From an uncultured Myxococcaceae bacterium (lineage in GTDB: Bacteria; Myxococcota_A; Polyangia; Polyangiales; Ga0077539), in assembly GCA_945952225.1 (NCBI GenBank), contig CAMFHP010000022.1:23790-87789 (forward strand): 64,000 nucleotides of DNA, given 5' to 3'. A program made the position numbers and the translations under genes. The notes under the pieces were generated by a model, which did not search any database, had not been told where the DNA came from, and saw nothing but the letters and a program-made list of their open reading frames with translations. This document shows, piece by piece, positions 1 to 8,073 of the stretch (the first letter of the stretch is position 1; every line of letters begins with the position of its first letter).

Positions 1-2
1 AG

Positions 3-923
3 AAGCAGTTCGCGCTGCGGTTCATCTCGGGCAAGTACCAGGGTGGCGAGTTTCCGATCGCGGCCGACCGGGAGATCTACATCGGTCGCTCGAACGAGCT
101 CGACGTGGTGCTCGTCGAAGACATGGTCTCTCGCAAGCACGCGCGCATCTCGTGGAACAACGACGCGCTGATCATCGAAGACCTGGGGAGCACGAACGGC
201 ACCTTCGTCAACGGCGAGAAGATCAAGCGCGCGCGTCTGAAAGAGGGCGACCGCGTGCTGGTGGGCACCAGCATCGTGCGCGTGGCGATGATCGACACGC
301 CCGCGGGCATGAGCACCGCGAACGAGGCCGAGGCGCGCGCGAAGCTCCAGACGGCGGCCACGCGGTCGACGTCGGTGAAGACCATGACGGGCTCCATCGA
401 CGAGCTCCCGCTGGTCGACCTGCTGCAGCTCTTTGCGACGAGCAAGAAGAGCGGCGTGCTGGTGGTGACCCACGACGACGACGTGGGTCGACTCTTTCTG
501 CGCAAGGGTCAGATCGCCTTCGCGAGCATCAACGAGAACACCGAGCTCGGCCCGCTCAAGAGCATCTACCGACTGCTCACGTGGGACACGGGAACCTTCG
601 AGATGCAGGGCCCCGACGACCGCGAGTTCGCCGAGGAACTCTCGCTCTCGACCGAGGCGATTCTCATGGAGGGCATGCGTCACCTCGACGAGGTGCGACG
701 GCTCCAACCGCAGCTCCCTGCGCTGACCGCGCGCCTGGTGGTGCCGCAGCCCCTCACGCCCGCGCTCAAAGACCTCACCGAGAAGGAGCTCGTGCTCTTT
801 CAGCTCGCATGGAACGCCGGCCGCGTGGGCACGATCCTCGATCGCTCGCGCTTCAGCGACCTCGAGACGTGGGAGATCGTGCTGAAGCTCACGCAGAAGC
901 AGTACCTCCGCGTCGAGGCCTGA
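3..923 (+). CDS. FHA domain - DUF4388 protein, 5' end cut by window edge
   Basis: The frame is open from the first bases, so the start lies outside the window and 306 residues are visible. The first ~95 residues form an FHA phosphothreonine-recognition domain, with the conserved IGRSNELDVVL, SRKHARI and GSTNGTFVNG motifs. From about residue 128 a DUF4388 (PATAN-like) domain begins at TGSIDELPLVDLLQLF. This pairing is common in Myxococcota and is thought to read out Ser/Thr-kinase signalling; its partner kinase is unknown here. No signal peptide or membrane segment is visible, so it should be cytoplasmic. It converges with the J-domain gene 51 bp downstream. Confidence 0.9.
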   Translation, partial: KQFALRFISGKYQGGEFPIAADREIYIGRSNELDVVLVEDMVSRKHARISWNNDALIIEDLGSTNGTFVNGEKIKRARLKEGDRVLVGTSIVRVAMIDTPAGMSTANEAEARAKLQTAATRSTSVKTMTGSIDELPLVDLLQLFATSKKSGVLVVTHDDDVGRLFLRKGQIAFASINENTELGPLKSIYRLLTWDTGTFEMQGPDDREFAEELSLSTEAILMEGMRHLDEVRRLQPQLPALTARLVVPQPLTPALKDLTEKELVLFQLAWNAGRVGTILDRSRFSDLETWEIVLKLTQKQYLRVEA

Positions 924-974
924 CGCGCGCGGCCCCGCGCAACACCCTTCTGCATAGGGGTTCTGGCGTGACGG

Positions 975-1418
975 TCAGCGGCGGTCGAAGTGCGCGAGGA
1001 TCGCGAGGTACGCGTCGGTGAGGCTGGTCACCAGCGCAACGGCCGAGGCGTGCTGCTCGGGGTCGCCGAGAAAGCGATCGGGGTGGTACTGCCGGAGCTG
1101 CGCGCGAAAGGCCCGCTGCACCTCGATGCGCGGCGCCCCCACGGGTGCTTCGAGCAGCGCGTAGCACTTCGCGAGGGTGCGCTCGCGGTTGCGCTCGCGG
1201 CGCGCGGAGCCGAGCGCCGTGAGCTCTTCGTCGGCGGCGTTGCGTCCGTGGGCGTGGCGACCGCGCGCGCGGCGTCGGCGTTCGAGCTCGCGGCGCAGGT
1301 CTTCGTCGGTCCATGCGTGGAGGCCGACGCGCTCGGAGAGCGCCGCGTTGGCACCCGCAGGACCGGGGGGCTGGAGGGCCGTGCGCATGCCTTCGGTGAG
1401 TCGGTCGAAGAGTCCCAT
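975..1418 (-). CDS. Small J-domain (DnaJ-like) protein
   Basis: A 147-residue protein whose C-terminal half looks like a J-domain. A helix with TLAKCYALLEAP is followed by RAFRAQLRQYHPDRF, which carries the HPD tripeptide needed to stimulate an Hsp70 ATPase. The N-terminal ~60 residues are basic and low-complexity. There is no Gly/Phe or zinc-finger region, so it is a class III J-protein rather than DnaJ itself. It is the last gene of the RNase E/G - PilZ - J-domain run, 58 bp after the PilZ gene. Its client is unknown. Confidence 0.75.
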   Translation of the reverse strand: MGLFDRLTEGMRTALQPPGPAGANAALSERVGLHAWTDEDLRRELERRRRARGRHAHGRNAADEELTALGSARRERNRERTLAKCYALLEAPVGAPRIEVQRAFRAQLRQYHPDRFLGDPEQHASAVALVTSLTDAYLAILAHFDRR

Positions 1419-1476
1419 CGGTGCCTCGTGGCGGGTCTTCGCGGGTGCGGAGGGTGTGTGTTGGGGAGAAGCGCGA

Positions 1477-1797
1477 TCAGCTCGCGCTGCGCCGTGCGAG
1501 CAGCCGTTCGATGACGGCCGTCGACTCGGGGGTGAGCTCGGTGAACACCACGCCGACGCCAGGCGGATCGCTCTGCGAGCGCACCACCTCGCCGATGCCC
1601 TCGACGGTCTCCATGTCCTCGTGGAGCACGGTGAAATGCAGGTTCACGCGCGTGCCCACCGGGAGCGGCGACTTCGTCTTGATGAAGGCCCCCGAGCGCG
1701 AGAGGTTCGTGACGTACTCCTCGATGAAGGCGTCGAACGACTCGAACTCCTGATTGATGGTGACGCGCTCCTCGACGCGCCGCTTGTCGTCGCTCAT
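1477..1797 (-). CDS. PilZ domain protein
   Basis: A 106-residue single-domain protein with a PilZ-type fold: an N-terminal RRVEERV segment, then NLSRSGAFIKT (the D/NxSxxG element) and a TRVNLHF / GIGEVVRS beta region. PilZ domains of this class often bind cyclic di-GMP through RxxxR and D/NxSxxG motifs; here RRVEER and NLSRSG are present, so binding is plausible but not proven. The ATG at 1797 follows a GAGG-type site, and a TTG four codons upstream is less likely. The gene starts 18 bp after the RNase E/G stop, so the two are probably cotranscribed. Confidence 0.8.
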   Translation of the reverse strand: MSDDKRRVEERVTINQEFESFDAFIEEYVTNLSRSGAFIKTKSPLPVGTRVNLHFTVLHEDMETVEGIGEVVRSQSDPPGVGVVFTELTPESTAVIERLLARRSAS

Positions 1798-1815
1798 TCG
1801 CCCTCGCAACTCCTC

Positions 1816-3477
1816 TCAGGCGCCCGACAGATCGAACTGCTCGATGTGGTACTCGGGCCTCGACTGCACGCGGATCTCTCGCATGTACCGCCGCTGGGCC
1901 TCTTCGAGGTCCTGACGGATGTCGTTCTTGAGCGTGTCGACCACGGCGGGGTGCGCGTTCACGATGATGCTGTAGCCCCGGAGGTCGTCCTTCTCGCGGC
2001 GAATCTGCCGGAGGATCTCATACGCCACGGTGATGCGTGACGAGGTCTGCCCCGTGCCGTCGCAGTAGAAGCACGGTTCGAAGAGCGTTCGCCCGAGGCT
2101 CTCGCGCGTGCGCTTGCGGGTCATCTCGACGAGCCCGAGCTCCGAGATGCGCACGGCGGTGGTCTTGGCCTTGTCGTTCTTGAGCGCCTCGGCGAGGGCG
2201 CGCTCGACGCGGTCGCGGTTCTGCGGCCGGTCCATGTCGATGAGGTCGAGCACGATGAGCCCGCCGAGGTTGCGCAGCCGGAGCTGGTACGCGATCTCGG
2301 CGATGGCCTCCATGTTCGTGGCGGTGACGGTCTCTTCGACGTCGCGCTTGCCCACAAAGCGGCCGGTGTTCACATCGATGGCCGTGAGGGCCTCGGCCTG
2401 GTCGATGATGAGGTACCCACCGGACTTCAGCGGCACCTTGCGCGAAAGGGCACGACCGATCTCGTCTTCGATCCCGTACGCGTCGAAGACGGGCTCGGAG
2501 CCCGAGTACAGCTCTACGTCGTCTTTGCGGTCGGGCATGAACTGCTCGACGAAGCGCACGAGACGCCCGTGGGCGTCCTTGTCGTCGATGATGATCTTGT
2601 CGACCTCGGGGCCGAACACGTCACGCACGGTGCGGAGCACCACGTCGAGTTCGGAGTACAGCAGCGCCGGCGCACGCGCGCCTTCGCGTCGCTTGCAGAT
2701 GTCTGCCCACACGTGAATCAGGTAGGCGACGTCGGTCTTGAGCTGCTTCTTCGTGAGCCCTTCGGAGAGCGTGCGCACGATGAGTCCGCCCTTCTCGGGC
2801 TTCATGGACTCGATCACCTCACGGAGGCGACGGCGCTCCTTCTCGTTGCCGATGCGCTTCGAGACGCCCATGTGATCGACCGTGGGCATGTAGACCACGT
2901 AGCGACCGGGCAGCGAGACGTGCGAGGTGACCCGCGCGCCCTTGGTGCTGATGGGTCCCTTCGAGACCTGCACCACGATCTCCTGCCCCTCGCGGAGCAG
3001 CTCGCGGATGGCCTTCTGCGGACGCGCATCGCGCGGGGGACGCTGCGGGTTCTTGTGCGGCGCCTTGGGCCGGTGCGTGTGCGCGTTGGGGCGTGACGAG
3101 GGGGCCTTCGCGCCCTCGGGCTTCGCGTCGAGGAGGTCTTCGTCGCCGAGCATCTCGGAGTCGGCCGCCGCGGGTGCTTCGCTCTCGGCGAGGTCGGCCT
3201 CCGAGGGCTCGTCGTCGTCGCCGAGCATCGCGGCGCGGAACTCCTCGTCGGGGAGCGCGTCGTCGACGTGAAGGAAGGCCGCGCGGTCGAGGCCGAGGTC
3301 GACGAAGGCCGCGTTCATGCCGGGGAGCACGCGGGTGACGCGGCCGAGGTACACGTCGCCGACCACGCTGCGATCACCGCGGCGCTCGATGTGGAGCTCG
3401 GCGACGATGCCGTTTTCGATGATGGCGACGCGTGTCTCGCCGATGTCGACGTTGATGACGATCTGGTTTCCCGCCAT
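1816..3477 (-). CDS. rng: Ribonuclease E/G family endoribonuclease
   Basis: A 553-residue RNase E/G. The N-terminus (NQIVINVDIGETRVAI) and the S1 segment (VGDVYLGRVTRVLPGMNAAF) are typical, but the S1 domain is interrupted by an acidic and then basic insert at about residues 80-155 before resuming at KGPISTKGARVTSH. The catalytic region keeps AIDVNTGRFVG and LIVLDLIDMD, the two Mg-binding aspartate motifs, and the Zn-link CFYC near residue 465. It should cleave single-stranded RNA in rRNA maturation and mRNA turnover. The start is the ATG at MAGNQIV, because 49 extra codons upstream are low-complexity. It lacks the long degradosome scaffold of E. coli RNase E. Confidence 0.9.
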   Translation of the reverse strand: MAGNQIVINVDIGETRVAIIENGIVAELHIERRGDRSVVGDVYLGRVTRVLPGMNAAFVDLGLDRAAFLHVDDALPDEEFRAAMLGDDDEPSEADLAESEAPAAADSEMLGDEDLLDAKPEGAKAPSSRPNAHTHRPKAPHKNPQRPPRDARPQKAIRELLREGQEIVVQVSKGPISTKGARVTSHVSLPGRYVVYMPTVDHMGVSKRIGNEKERRRLREVIESMKPEKGGLIVRTLSEGLTKKQLKTDVAYLIHVWADICKRREGARAPALLYSELDVVLRTVRDVFGPEVDKIIIDDKDAHGRLVRFVEQFMPDRKDDVELYSGSEPVFDAYGIEDEIGRALSRKVPLKSGGYLIIDQAEALTAIDVNTGRFVGKRDVEETVTATNMEAIAEIAYQLRLRNLGGLIVLDLIDMDRPQNRDRVERALAEALKNDKAKTTAVRISELGLVEMTRKRTRESLGRTLFEPCFYCDGTGQTSSRITVAYEILRQIRREKDDLRGYSIIVNAHPAVVDTLKNDIRQDLEEAQRRYMREIRVQSRPEYHIEQFDLSGA

Positions 3478-3785
3478 TGGGACTCTGTGAGGTGTGCGAT
3501 GGGAGGTCGTGGGACTGTTCGGAGGATCTTGCGCGCACGCACCGGCACCGCAGCGCGATGTCGGCGGGTCGGCGCAGTCCGCCCGCGCGGCGACACTATC
3601 ACGGTCGCCCCGCGAACCCGACACAGGAACGCGCGGGTCGTGCGCAGGATTTCACGTCGGTAGAAGGGGGTCGTCGCGCGCGGATCCGCCGCGGCGTCGC
3701 CCCGCAAGGGAGGTCGCGACCGCGGGATGACAGAGGCGCTCGACGTCGCGAGATGCGCGGAGAGGGCGGGGGCGCGGTTGCGCGA
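3478..3785. other. Intergenic region between RNase E/G and cdnL
   Basis: These 308 bp hold no plausible gene. I saw no clear -35/-10 pair, terminator stem or tRNA. Promoter elements for the RNase E/G operon on the minus strand presumably lie here but could not be recognised. Confidence 0.5.
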
Positions 3786-4295
3786 TCAGTTCGTGGTGAA
3801 GATCGCTTCGATCTCGTCGCGCACGGAGTCTTCGGTGCGGTCGAGGGCGATGGCGAGCTCCTTCACGACGAGCGTGCGGGCGTTGTCGAGCATGCGGCGC
3901 TCGCCGAACGAGAGCGACTTCTCGGCCTTGAGGCGGTAGAGGTCGCGGAGCACTTCGGCGACGTCGTAGATGCTGCCGGTCTTGATCTTGTCCATGAAGC
4001 CGCGGTAGCGACGGTTCCAGGTCTGATTGTCGAAGGCCACGGTGCGCTCACGGAGGATCTCGAAGATCTCCCGGATCTCTTCTTCACAGATCACACCGCG
4101 GAGGCCGACGCTCTCGGCATTCTTCACGGGCACCATGATCCTGCGATCCGAGTCGAGGATGCGAAGGACGTAGAAGCGCTGCCTCGCGCCCGCGATGTCC
4201 CTCTCTTCGATGCTGACAACTTCAGCCACGCCCTGTGCGGGGTACACGGCCTTGTCGCCCACCTTGAACTCGGAGACGCTTCGTGCCTGTTGCAT
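3786..4295 (-). CDS. cdnL: CdnL/CarD-type RNA polymerase-binding regulator
   Basis: A 169-residue CarD_CdnL_TRCF protein. The N-terminal Tudor-like domain (FKVGDKAVYPAQGVAEVVSIEE) binds the RNA polymerase beta subunit, and the C-terminal helical domain includes WNRRYRGFMDKIKTGS and RDLYRLKAEKSLSFGERRML, which closely resemble Myxococcus xanthus CdnL. CdnL stabilises open complexes at rRNA and other sigma-A promoters and is essential in M. xanthus. There is no C-terminal HMGA-like DNA-binding tail, so it is CdnL rather than CarD. The ATG at 4295 is preceded by GGAG five bases upstream, which selects it over two in-frame upstream starts. Confidence 0.92.
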   Translation of the reverse strand: MQQARSVSEFKVGDKAVYPAQGVAEVVSIEERDIAGARQRFYVLRILDSDRRIMVPVKNAESVGLRGVICEEEIREIFEILRERTVAFDNQTWNRRYRGFMDKIKTGSIYDVAEVLRDLYRLKAEKSLSFGERRMLDNARTLVVKELAIALDRTEDSVRDEIEAIFTTN

Positions 4296-4869
4296 CGTAA
4301 CTCCAGCTCCCTGATCGGGTGTGATCGGCATCGTTCCAGTGCGTCGTGCGGCGTAGGCTGCGACGCCAGTCATCAGCAGTGATCTGATGCCGGGCAGACG
4401 GGGGCAGCCACGCGCTCGCCGTGATGAACAACTCCGTCCACGGCGGTCTGCGCAACGCAGCGAGAACAGCTCTCATTCCCGTGAGATCGTTCCCCCGGAA
4501 TGATCGGGGGATCTGGTGAGCGTGGGTGGCGCCCGTCTAGCGCGGCCTTCGGCTCCTCACGGCCCCGAGCGCTCGGCGCCGTGTCCATGAAGGGCGCGCG
4601 GCTCCGAATCCTCGGGCGTCGGTATGCAGACGCCCCAATGGGAGCGTCAGGATCGCCTCGTCCTCCAACAGGGCACAAGCCCCGGGAGCGGCCGGACTCT
4701 AGTCAGGTCGGCGACGAAAATCAATTGCGAAGTGGGCAGCGTTCGACGACACGACGCGACGGCGCAACCCCGCGCAGAACAAGGGCTTTCGTACGCGCCA
4801 GGCGGCGCCCCGCGCGAGGCGCAGCGGAGGCGCAACCCGACGACCGGGCGTTGAGGCGTGTTGCGAGGT
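4296..4869. other. Intergenic region between cdnL and the OmpA-like gene
   Basis: 574 bp without a convincing gene: the short ORFs are basic and low-complexity and lack homology features. The region contains a stem CCCCCG/CGGGGG (4492-4497 with 4505-4510), no tRNA-like cloverleaf, and presumably the cdnL promoter on the minus strand, which I could not pinpoint. Confidence 0.5.
4492..4510. other. Small GC hairpin upstream of cdnL
   Basis: The 6-bp stem CCCCCG / CGGGGG surrounds a 7-base loop GAATGAT. It is not followed by a T-run on either strand, so a terminator role is doubtful. It could be an operator or part of a cdnL leader. Confidence 0.3.
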
Positions 4870-5730
4870 TCAGTGGGCCGCGGCAGGCGCGGCGGGCGTC
4901 GACGAGTCGAGGGACGAGAGGTCGGGGAGTTCCTCGATGTTGGGCATGAGGATGATCTCCACGCGGCGGTTCTGCGCGCGGTTCTCGTCGGTGTCGTTGG
5001 CGCGGGCGGGCTGGAACTCGGCGTATCCCGCGGCGCCGAGGTGCTCCGCGGCGACCTGGTTCTGCGCGAGGAAGCGCACCACCGTGGTGGCACGGGCGGC
5101 GGAGAGGTCCCAGTTGTCTTCGTAGCGTCCGCCGCGACCGATGCGCTGGTTGTCAGTGTGGCCCGCCACGAGGAAGTCGCGGTTGCTGATCTGCCGAAGC
5201 ACCGACGCGACCTGCGTGAGCACCTGCTGCCCCTCGGGCTTGAGCTCCGCGCGGCCCGAATCGAAGAGGATGCCCGCGGGCAGCTCGATCACCATGCGAC
5301 CGCGGACCACGCGCACGCGAAGCTGACCCGCCGAGATCATCGAGCGGAACTGCTCCAGCATGTTGCGGAACACCGAGAGCCGCGCCTCCTGCTGCTGCTG
5401 ACGGCGACGGAGTTCGGCCTCGCGGGCGCGGGCAGCTTCGAGCTCGGTCTGCGTCTGTGCCCCCTCGCGCTGGAGCCGCTCGCGATCGCCCGACACGTCA
5501 CCGAGACGGTGCTCGAGGTCGTTGGCCCGCGCGGTGAGCGTGTCGAGCTCGCCGCGGAGGCGCGTGCGCTCGGCGTCGGCCTCATCGAAGCGGTGCTGGA
5601 GCTCCGCCTGCTCACGCAGCTTCGCCTGCCACTCGGTCTCGCTGTGCCCGCACGCGGCGAGCAGCAGGGAACCCATCAAAAACAGCGCTTTCGCGCGGAG
5701 ATTGCCGTGGCCGGAGCCCTGGTGAGTCAT
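4870..5730 (-). CDS. OmpA/MotB-family lipoprotein with coiled coil
   Basis: A 286-residue envelope protein. The N-terminus ends in the lipobox LLLAACG, so it is probably a lipoprotein anchored to the outer membrane. Residues ~30-130 are a long charged coiled coil rich in E, R and Q. The C-terminal ~130 residues are an OmpA_C peptidoglycan-binding domain, with LFDSGRAELKPEG, VAGHTDNQRI and NWDLSAARATTVVRF. The layout suggests a tether between outer membrane and cell wall. The start is the ATG at 5730, because upstream codons would put 32 residues before the signal peptide. It diverges from the histone-like gene. Confidence 0.85.
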   Translation of the reverse strand: MTHQGSGHGNLRAKALFLMGSLLLAACGHSETEWQAKLREQAELQHRFDEADAERTRLRGELDTLTARANDLEHRLGDVSGDRERLQREGAQTQTELEAARAREAELRRRQQQQEARLSVFRNMLEQFRSMISAGQLRVRVVRGRMVIELPAGILFDSGRAELKPEGQQVLTQVASVLRQISNRDFLVAGHTDNQRIGRGGRYEDNWDLSAARATTVVRFLAQNQVAAEHLGAAGYAEFQPARANDTDENRAQNRRVEIILMPNIEELPDLSSLDSSTPAAPAAAH

Positions 5731-5763
5731 GGGCGGGGGACCGTAAGGAACTGATTCCCAGAC

Positions 5764-5769
5764 TGTCAA
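5764..5769 (-). promoter_or_regulatory. Possible -35 element for the OmpA-like gene
   Basis: On the minus strand a perfect TTGACA lies 34-39 bp before the start codon, just downstream of an AT-rich stretch. The matching -10 (around 5741-5746, TTACGG) is poor, so the promoter call is weak. Confidence 0.35.
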
Positions 5770-5816
5770 GAAAATAAAAACCGCATGGGAACGTACTTCG
5801 CCATAACATGAGGTGC

Positions 5817-5844
5817 TTGACACCAAACCAAACGACGATACATT
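5817..5844 (+). promoter_or_regulatory. Sigma-70-type promoter of the histone-like gene
   Basis: A perfect TTGACA (5817-5822) and TACATT (5839-5844) are separated by 16 bp, in an unusually AT-rich stretch for this genome. Transcription would start near 5851, giving a leader of about 35 nt with a GGAGG site at 5873-5877, eight bases before the ATG. Confidence 0.75.
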
Positions 5845-5885
5845 ACGTGCCAGACAACCTCATTACCGAGGTGGAGGAACACACC

Positions 5886-6212
5886 ATGGCGACTGCGAAG
5901 AAGACCGCGAAGAAGGCGGCCCCCAAGGCCAAGAAGGCGACTGCGAAGAAGCCCGCCGCCAAGAAGCCCGCCGCCAAGAAGGCGACTGCGAAGAAGCCCG
6001 CCGCCAAGAAGGCGACCGCGAAGAAGCCCGCCGCCAAGAAGGCGACTGCGAAGAAGGCGACCGCGAAGAAGCCCGCCGCCAAGAAGGCGACTGCGAAGAA
6101 GCCCGCCGCCAAGAAGCCCGCCGCCAAGAAGACGGCCGCGAAGAAGCCCGCCAAGAAGGCGGAAGCTGCTGCGGCTGCGCCCGCGGCGGCCGGTGGCGGC
6201 GAAGAGGAATGA
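5886..6212 (+). CDS. Histone H1-like Lys/Ala-rich DNA-binding protein
   Basis: A 108-residue protein built almost entirely from pentads of the [10 protein letters not shown] type, the AAKK motif of eukaryotic-like histone H1 tails and bacterial Hc1/AlgP proteins. The last ~20 residues switch to Ala/Gly and end in GGEEE. It should bind DNA non-specifically and affect nucleoid compaction; no globular domain is present. A perfect -35, a good -10, a strong GGAGG site and a strong terminator suggest high expression. Repeats in the DNA make pentad copy number prone to change by slippage. The antisense frame encodes an apparent hydrophobic repeat that is only a shadow. Confidence 0.88.
   Translation: MATAKKTAKKAAPKAKKATAKKPAAKKPAAKKATAKKPAAKKATAKKPAAKKATAKKATAKKPAAKKATAKKPAAKKPAAKKTAAKKPAKKAEAAAAAPAAAGGGEEE
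5905..6155 (+). repeat. In-frame repeats encoding AAKK pentads
   Basis: 15-bp and 30-bp in-frame repeats (AAGAAGCCCGCCGCC and AAGAAGGCGACTGCG types) alternate about 16 times. Near-identical nucleotide copies suggest recent expansion by slippage or unequal recombination. Confidence 0.85.
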
Positions 6213-6245
6213 CCGTCAGGTCGCTCCGCGCCCCCTGATCGCTTG

Positions 6246-6282
6246 AAGGCCGACGAAGGATCCTGACGATCCCGTCGGCCTT
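6246..6282 (+). terminator. Strong terminator-like hairpin after the histone-like gene
   Basis: The perfect 10-bp stem AAGGCCGACG/CGTCGGCCTT (6246-6255 with 6273-6282) encloses a second 5-bp stem GGATC/GATCC, giving 15 bp with a two-base bulge. It is followed by CGGCGTTT, a weak T-tract. It lies 34 bp after the stop codon and also faces the converging ggt gene, so it may stop both. Confidence 0.75.
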
Positions 6283-6334
6283 CGGCGTTTCGAAGACCGC
6301 GACGCCCTCCCCGCGCCGCGGCACCCGGGCTCCC

Positions 6335-8020
6335 CTACTGCCCCGCGGGCAATGCCCCCTTGCGCGGATCGCTCGCAGCGAGTATGCGCCGCGCGCTCCC
6401 CTCGCCTCGCACCACCAGCGCCTGCGCGACCGCGAGGGACTCCACCTCGACCACCGTGTGCCCGCGCGCACGAAGCCCCTCGCGCACATCGTCGGGCACC
6501 TCGCGCTCCACGCGAAGCTCCGCGGGCGCGCCCTGGTGATGCACGCGCGGCGCGCCCAACGCGGCCTCGGGATCCATCCGGTGCAGCAGCAGGTTGAGCA
6601 GCACCTGCGTCGTCGCGGTGGTGATCCTCGGCCCTCCCGCGGCGCCCACACACGCCACGGGGCGACCGTTCGCGAGCACCACCGTGGGCGTCATCGACGA
6701 CACGGGACGACGGCCCACGGTGAGCGCGTTGGGCCTGCTCGCAGCGAGTCCGTACGAGCTCCCCGCTCCGAGGCTGAAGTCGTCGATTTCGTCGTTGAGA
6801 ATCACGTCGAGTTCGGGCGCCACCACGCGCGCGCCGAAGGGCTCGTTCACCGTGGTCGTGAGCGACACGATCGTGCCGTCGGCATCGACCGCGCAGAGGT
6901 GCGTGGTGCCGTGGTCGCGCGGCGGCTCATCGGGCGCGACCGTCGACGTGCGCTGCGGATCGATGCGCGCGCGACGTCGCTGCATGCGCGCGTCGTCGAG
7001 CAGCGCGGCGGGCGCCACCACCCCCGCGTTGTCGGGGTCGCCCACGTAGCGCGCGCGGTCGTCGAAGCCGTAGCGCCACGACTCCGCGAGCAGATGCGCG
7101 TAGGCGCTCGATCCGTGGCGAAGACGCTCGGGCGCGGCGCCGTCGAGCATCGCGAGGGTCTCCATCATCACGAGCCCGCCGGCGCTCGGGTACGAGGCCG
7201 TCACCACGGTGTGCCCTGCGAACTCGCGCGTGAGCACCGGGCGCTCGACGGGGCGGTACGCGGCGATGTCATCGGCGGTGATCACGCCGCCGCGCGCGCG
7301 GGCCGCGTTGGCGTAGAGCCGCGCGAAGTCTCCCTGCACGTAGCGGTCGCCCTCGCGGCCGTAGCGCGCGAGCGTGTTGGCGAGGCGGGGGCGCGTGAGC
7401 CGCGTGCCCGCGGCGATGGGGTTTCCGCCGGGCAGCCACATCGCGGCGAGGGCGGGGTCGAGGGCGAGCTCGCGGGCCATGTCGCGCACGCGATCGCCGA
7501 GCCACGGCGTGATGGAAAAGCCGCTGCGCGCGAGGTTCACCGCAGGCGCCGTGACGCGCGCGAGGGGAAGGCGCCCGTAGCGTCGCACGAGGTACGCGAG
7601 GCCCGCGGGCTCACCGGGCACCGCGACCGCGAGGCCGCCCACATGGCTCGCCCGCTGCGGATCGGGCGCGTGGGTGAGGAGTTCGTTCGTGATGGCCGCG
7701 GGCGCCGTCTCGCGAAAATCGACGAACACACACGGTTGATTGGGACGGCAGATCACGGCGAAGCCTCCGCCGCCGAATCCGCTCGAGGCGGGCGAGGCCA
7801 CGCCGAGCGCGAGGGCCGTGGCCACCGCAGCGTCGACCGCGTTGCCGCCTGCGCGCAGCACGTCGTCGCCTGCGCGCGAGGCGTCGGTGTTGTCGGCGGC
7901 GACTGCGTGCCGACGGAACTCCATCGTCGGACGAAAGAACGCCCACGAGGGCGACGCGCAGAGCGCCGCGAGCGAGAGCGTGGCCGCGGTGAAGCAGCGG
8001 GCGCGGGTGCGAGGTTCCAT
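6335..8020 (-). CDS. ggt: Gamma-glutamyltranspeptidase
   Basis: A 561-residue N-terminal nucleophile hydrolase precursor with a signal peptide (residues ~1-27, ending SWA), so it is exported. Residues 60-100 (AVDAAVATALALGV, GFGGGGF) and 275-285 are family motifs. Autocleavage should occur between G371 and T372 in HGTTHL, making T372 the nucleophile of the small subunit. The late motif VSSMTPTVV is the oxyanion-hole region, with two serines rather than one. It would hydrolyse or transfer the gamma-glutamyl group of glutathione. It diverges from glutathione synthetase, which makes the same substrate. It appears to lack a Shine-Dalgarno site. Confidence 0.92.
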   Translation of the reverse strand: MEPRTRARCFTAATLSLAALCASPSWAFFRPTMEFRRHAVAADNTDASRAGDDVLRAGGNAVDAAVATALALGVASPASSGFGGGGFAVICRPNQPCVFVDFRETAPAAITNELLTHAPDPQRASHVGGLAVAVPGEPAGLAYLVRRYGRLPLARVTAPAVNLARSGFSITPWLGDRVRDMARELALDPALAAMWLPGGNPIAAGTRLTRPRLANTLARYGREGDRYVQGDFARLYANAARARGGVITADDIAAYRPVERPVLTREFAGHTVVTASYPSAGGLVMMETLAMLDGAAPERLRHGSSAYAHLLAESWRYGFDDRARYVGDPDNAGVVAPAALLDDARMQRRRARIDPQRTSTVAPDEPPRDHGTTHLCAVDADGTIVSLTTTVNEPFGARVVAPELDVILNDEIDDFSLGAGSSYGLAASRPNALTVGRRPVSSMTPTVVLANGRPVACVGAAGGPRITTATTQVLLNLLLHRMDPEAALGAPRVHHQGAPAELRVEREVPDDVREGLRARGHTVVEVESLAVAQALVVRGEGSARRILAASDPRKGALPAGQ

Positions 8021-8029
8021 CGTGGCGCG

Positions 8030-8035
8030 AGGGTA
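8030..8035 (-). promoter_or_regulatory. TANNNT -10-like hexamer before ggt
   Basis: On the minus strand TACCCT lies nine bases before the ggt ATG, followed by CGCGCCACG. No Shine-Dalgarno site is present between them, so transcription may begin at or next to the start codon. Confidence 0.4.
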
Positions 8036-8073
8036 CGCTAGAGTGCGCGCCCCCTACCAACACGGAGCCTCCG

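Noticed and set aside
4296..4869. Possible tRNA or small RNA in the longest gap
   Set aside because: The only T-loop-like stretch, CTCCGAATCC, does not fit a cloverleaf with matching acceptor and anticodon arms.
5843..6154. A hydrophobic repetitive frame antisense to the histone-like gene, resembling a multi-span membrane protein
   Set aside because: The hydrophobic pattern is the automatic complement of AAKK codons; the sense gene has a promoter, ribosome-binding site and terminator.
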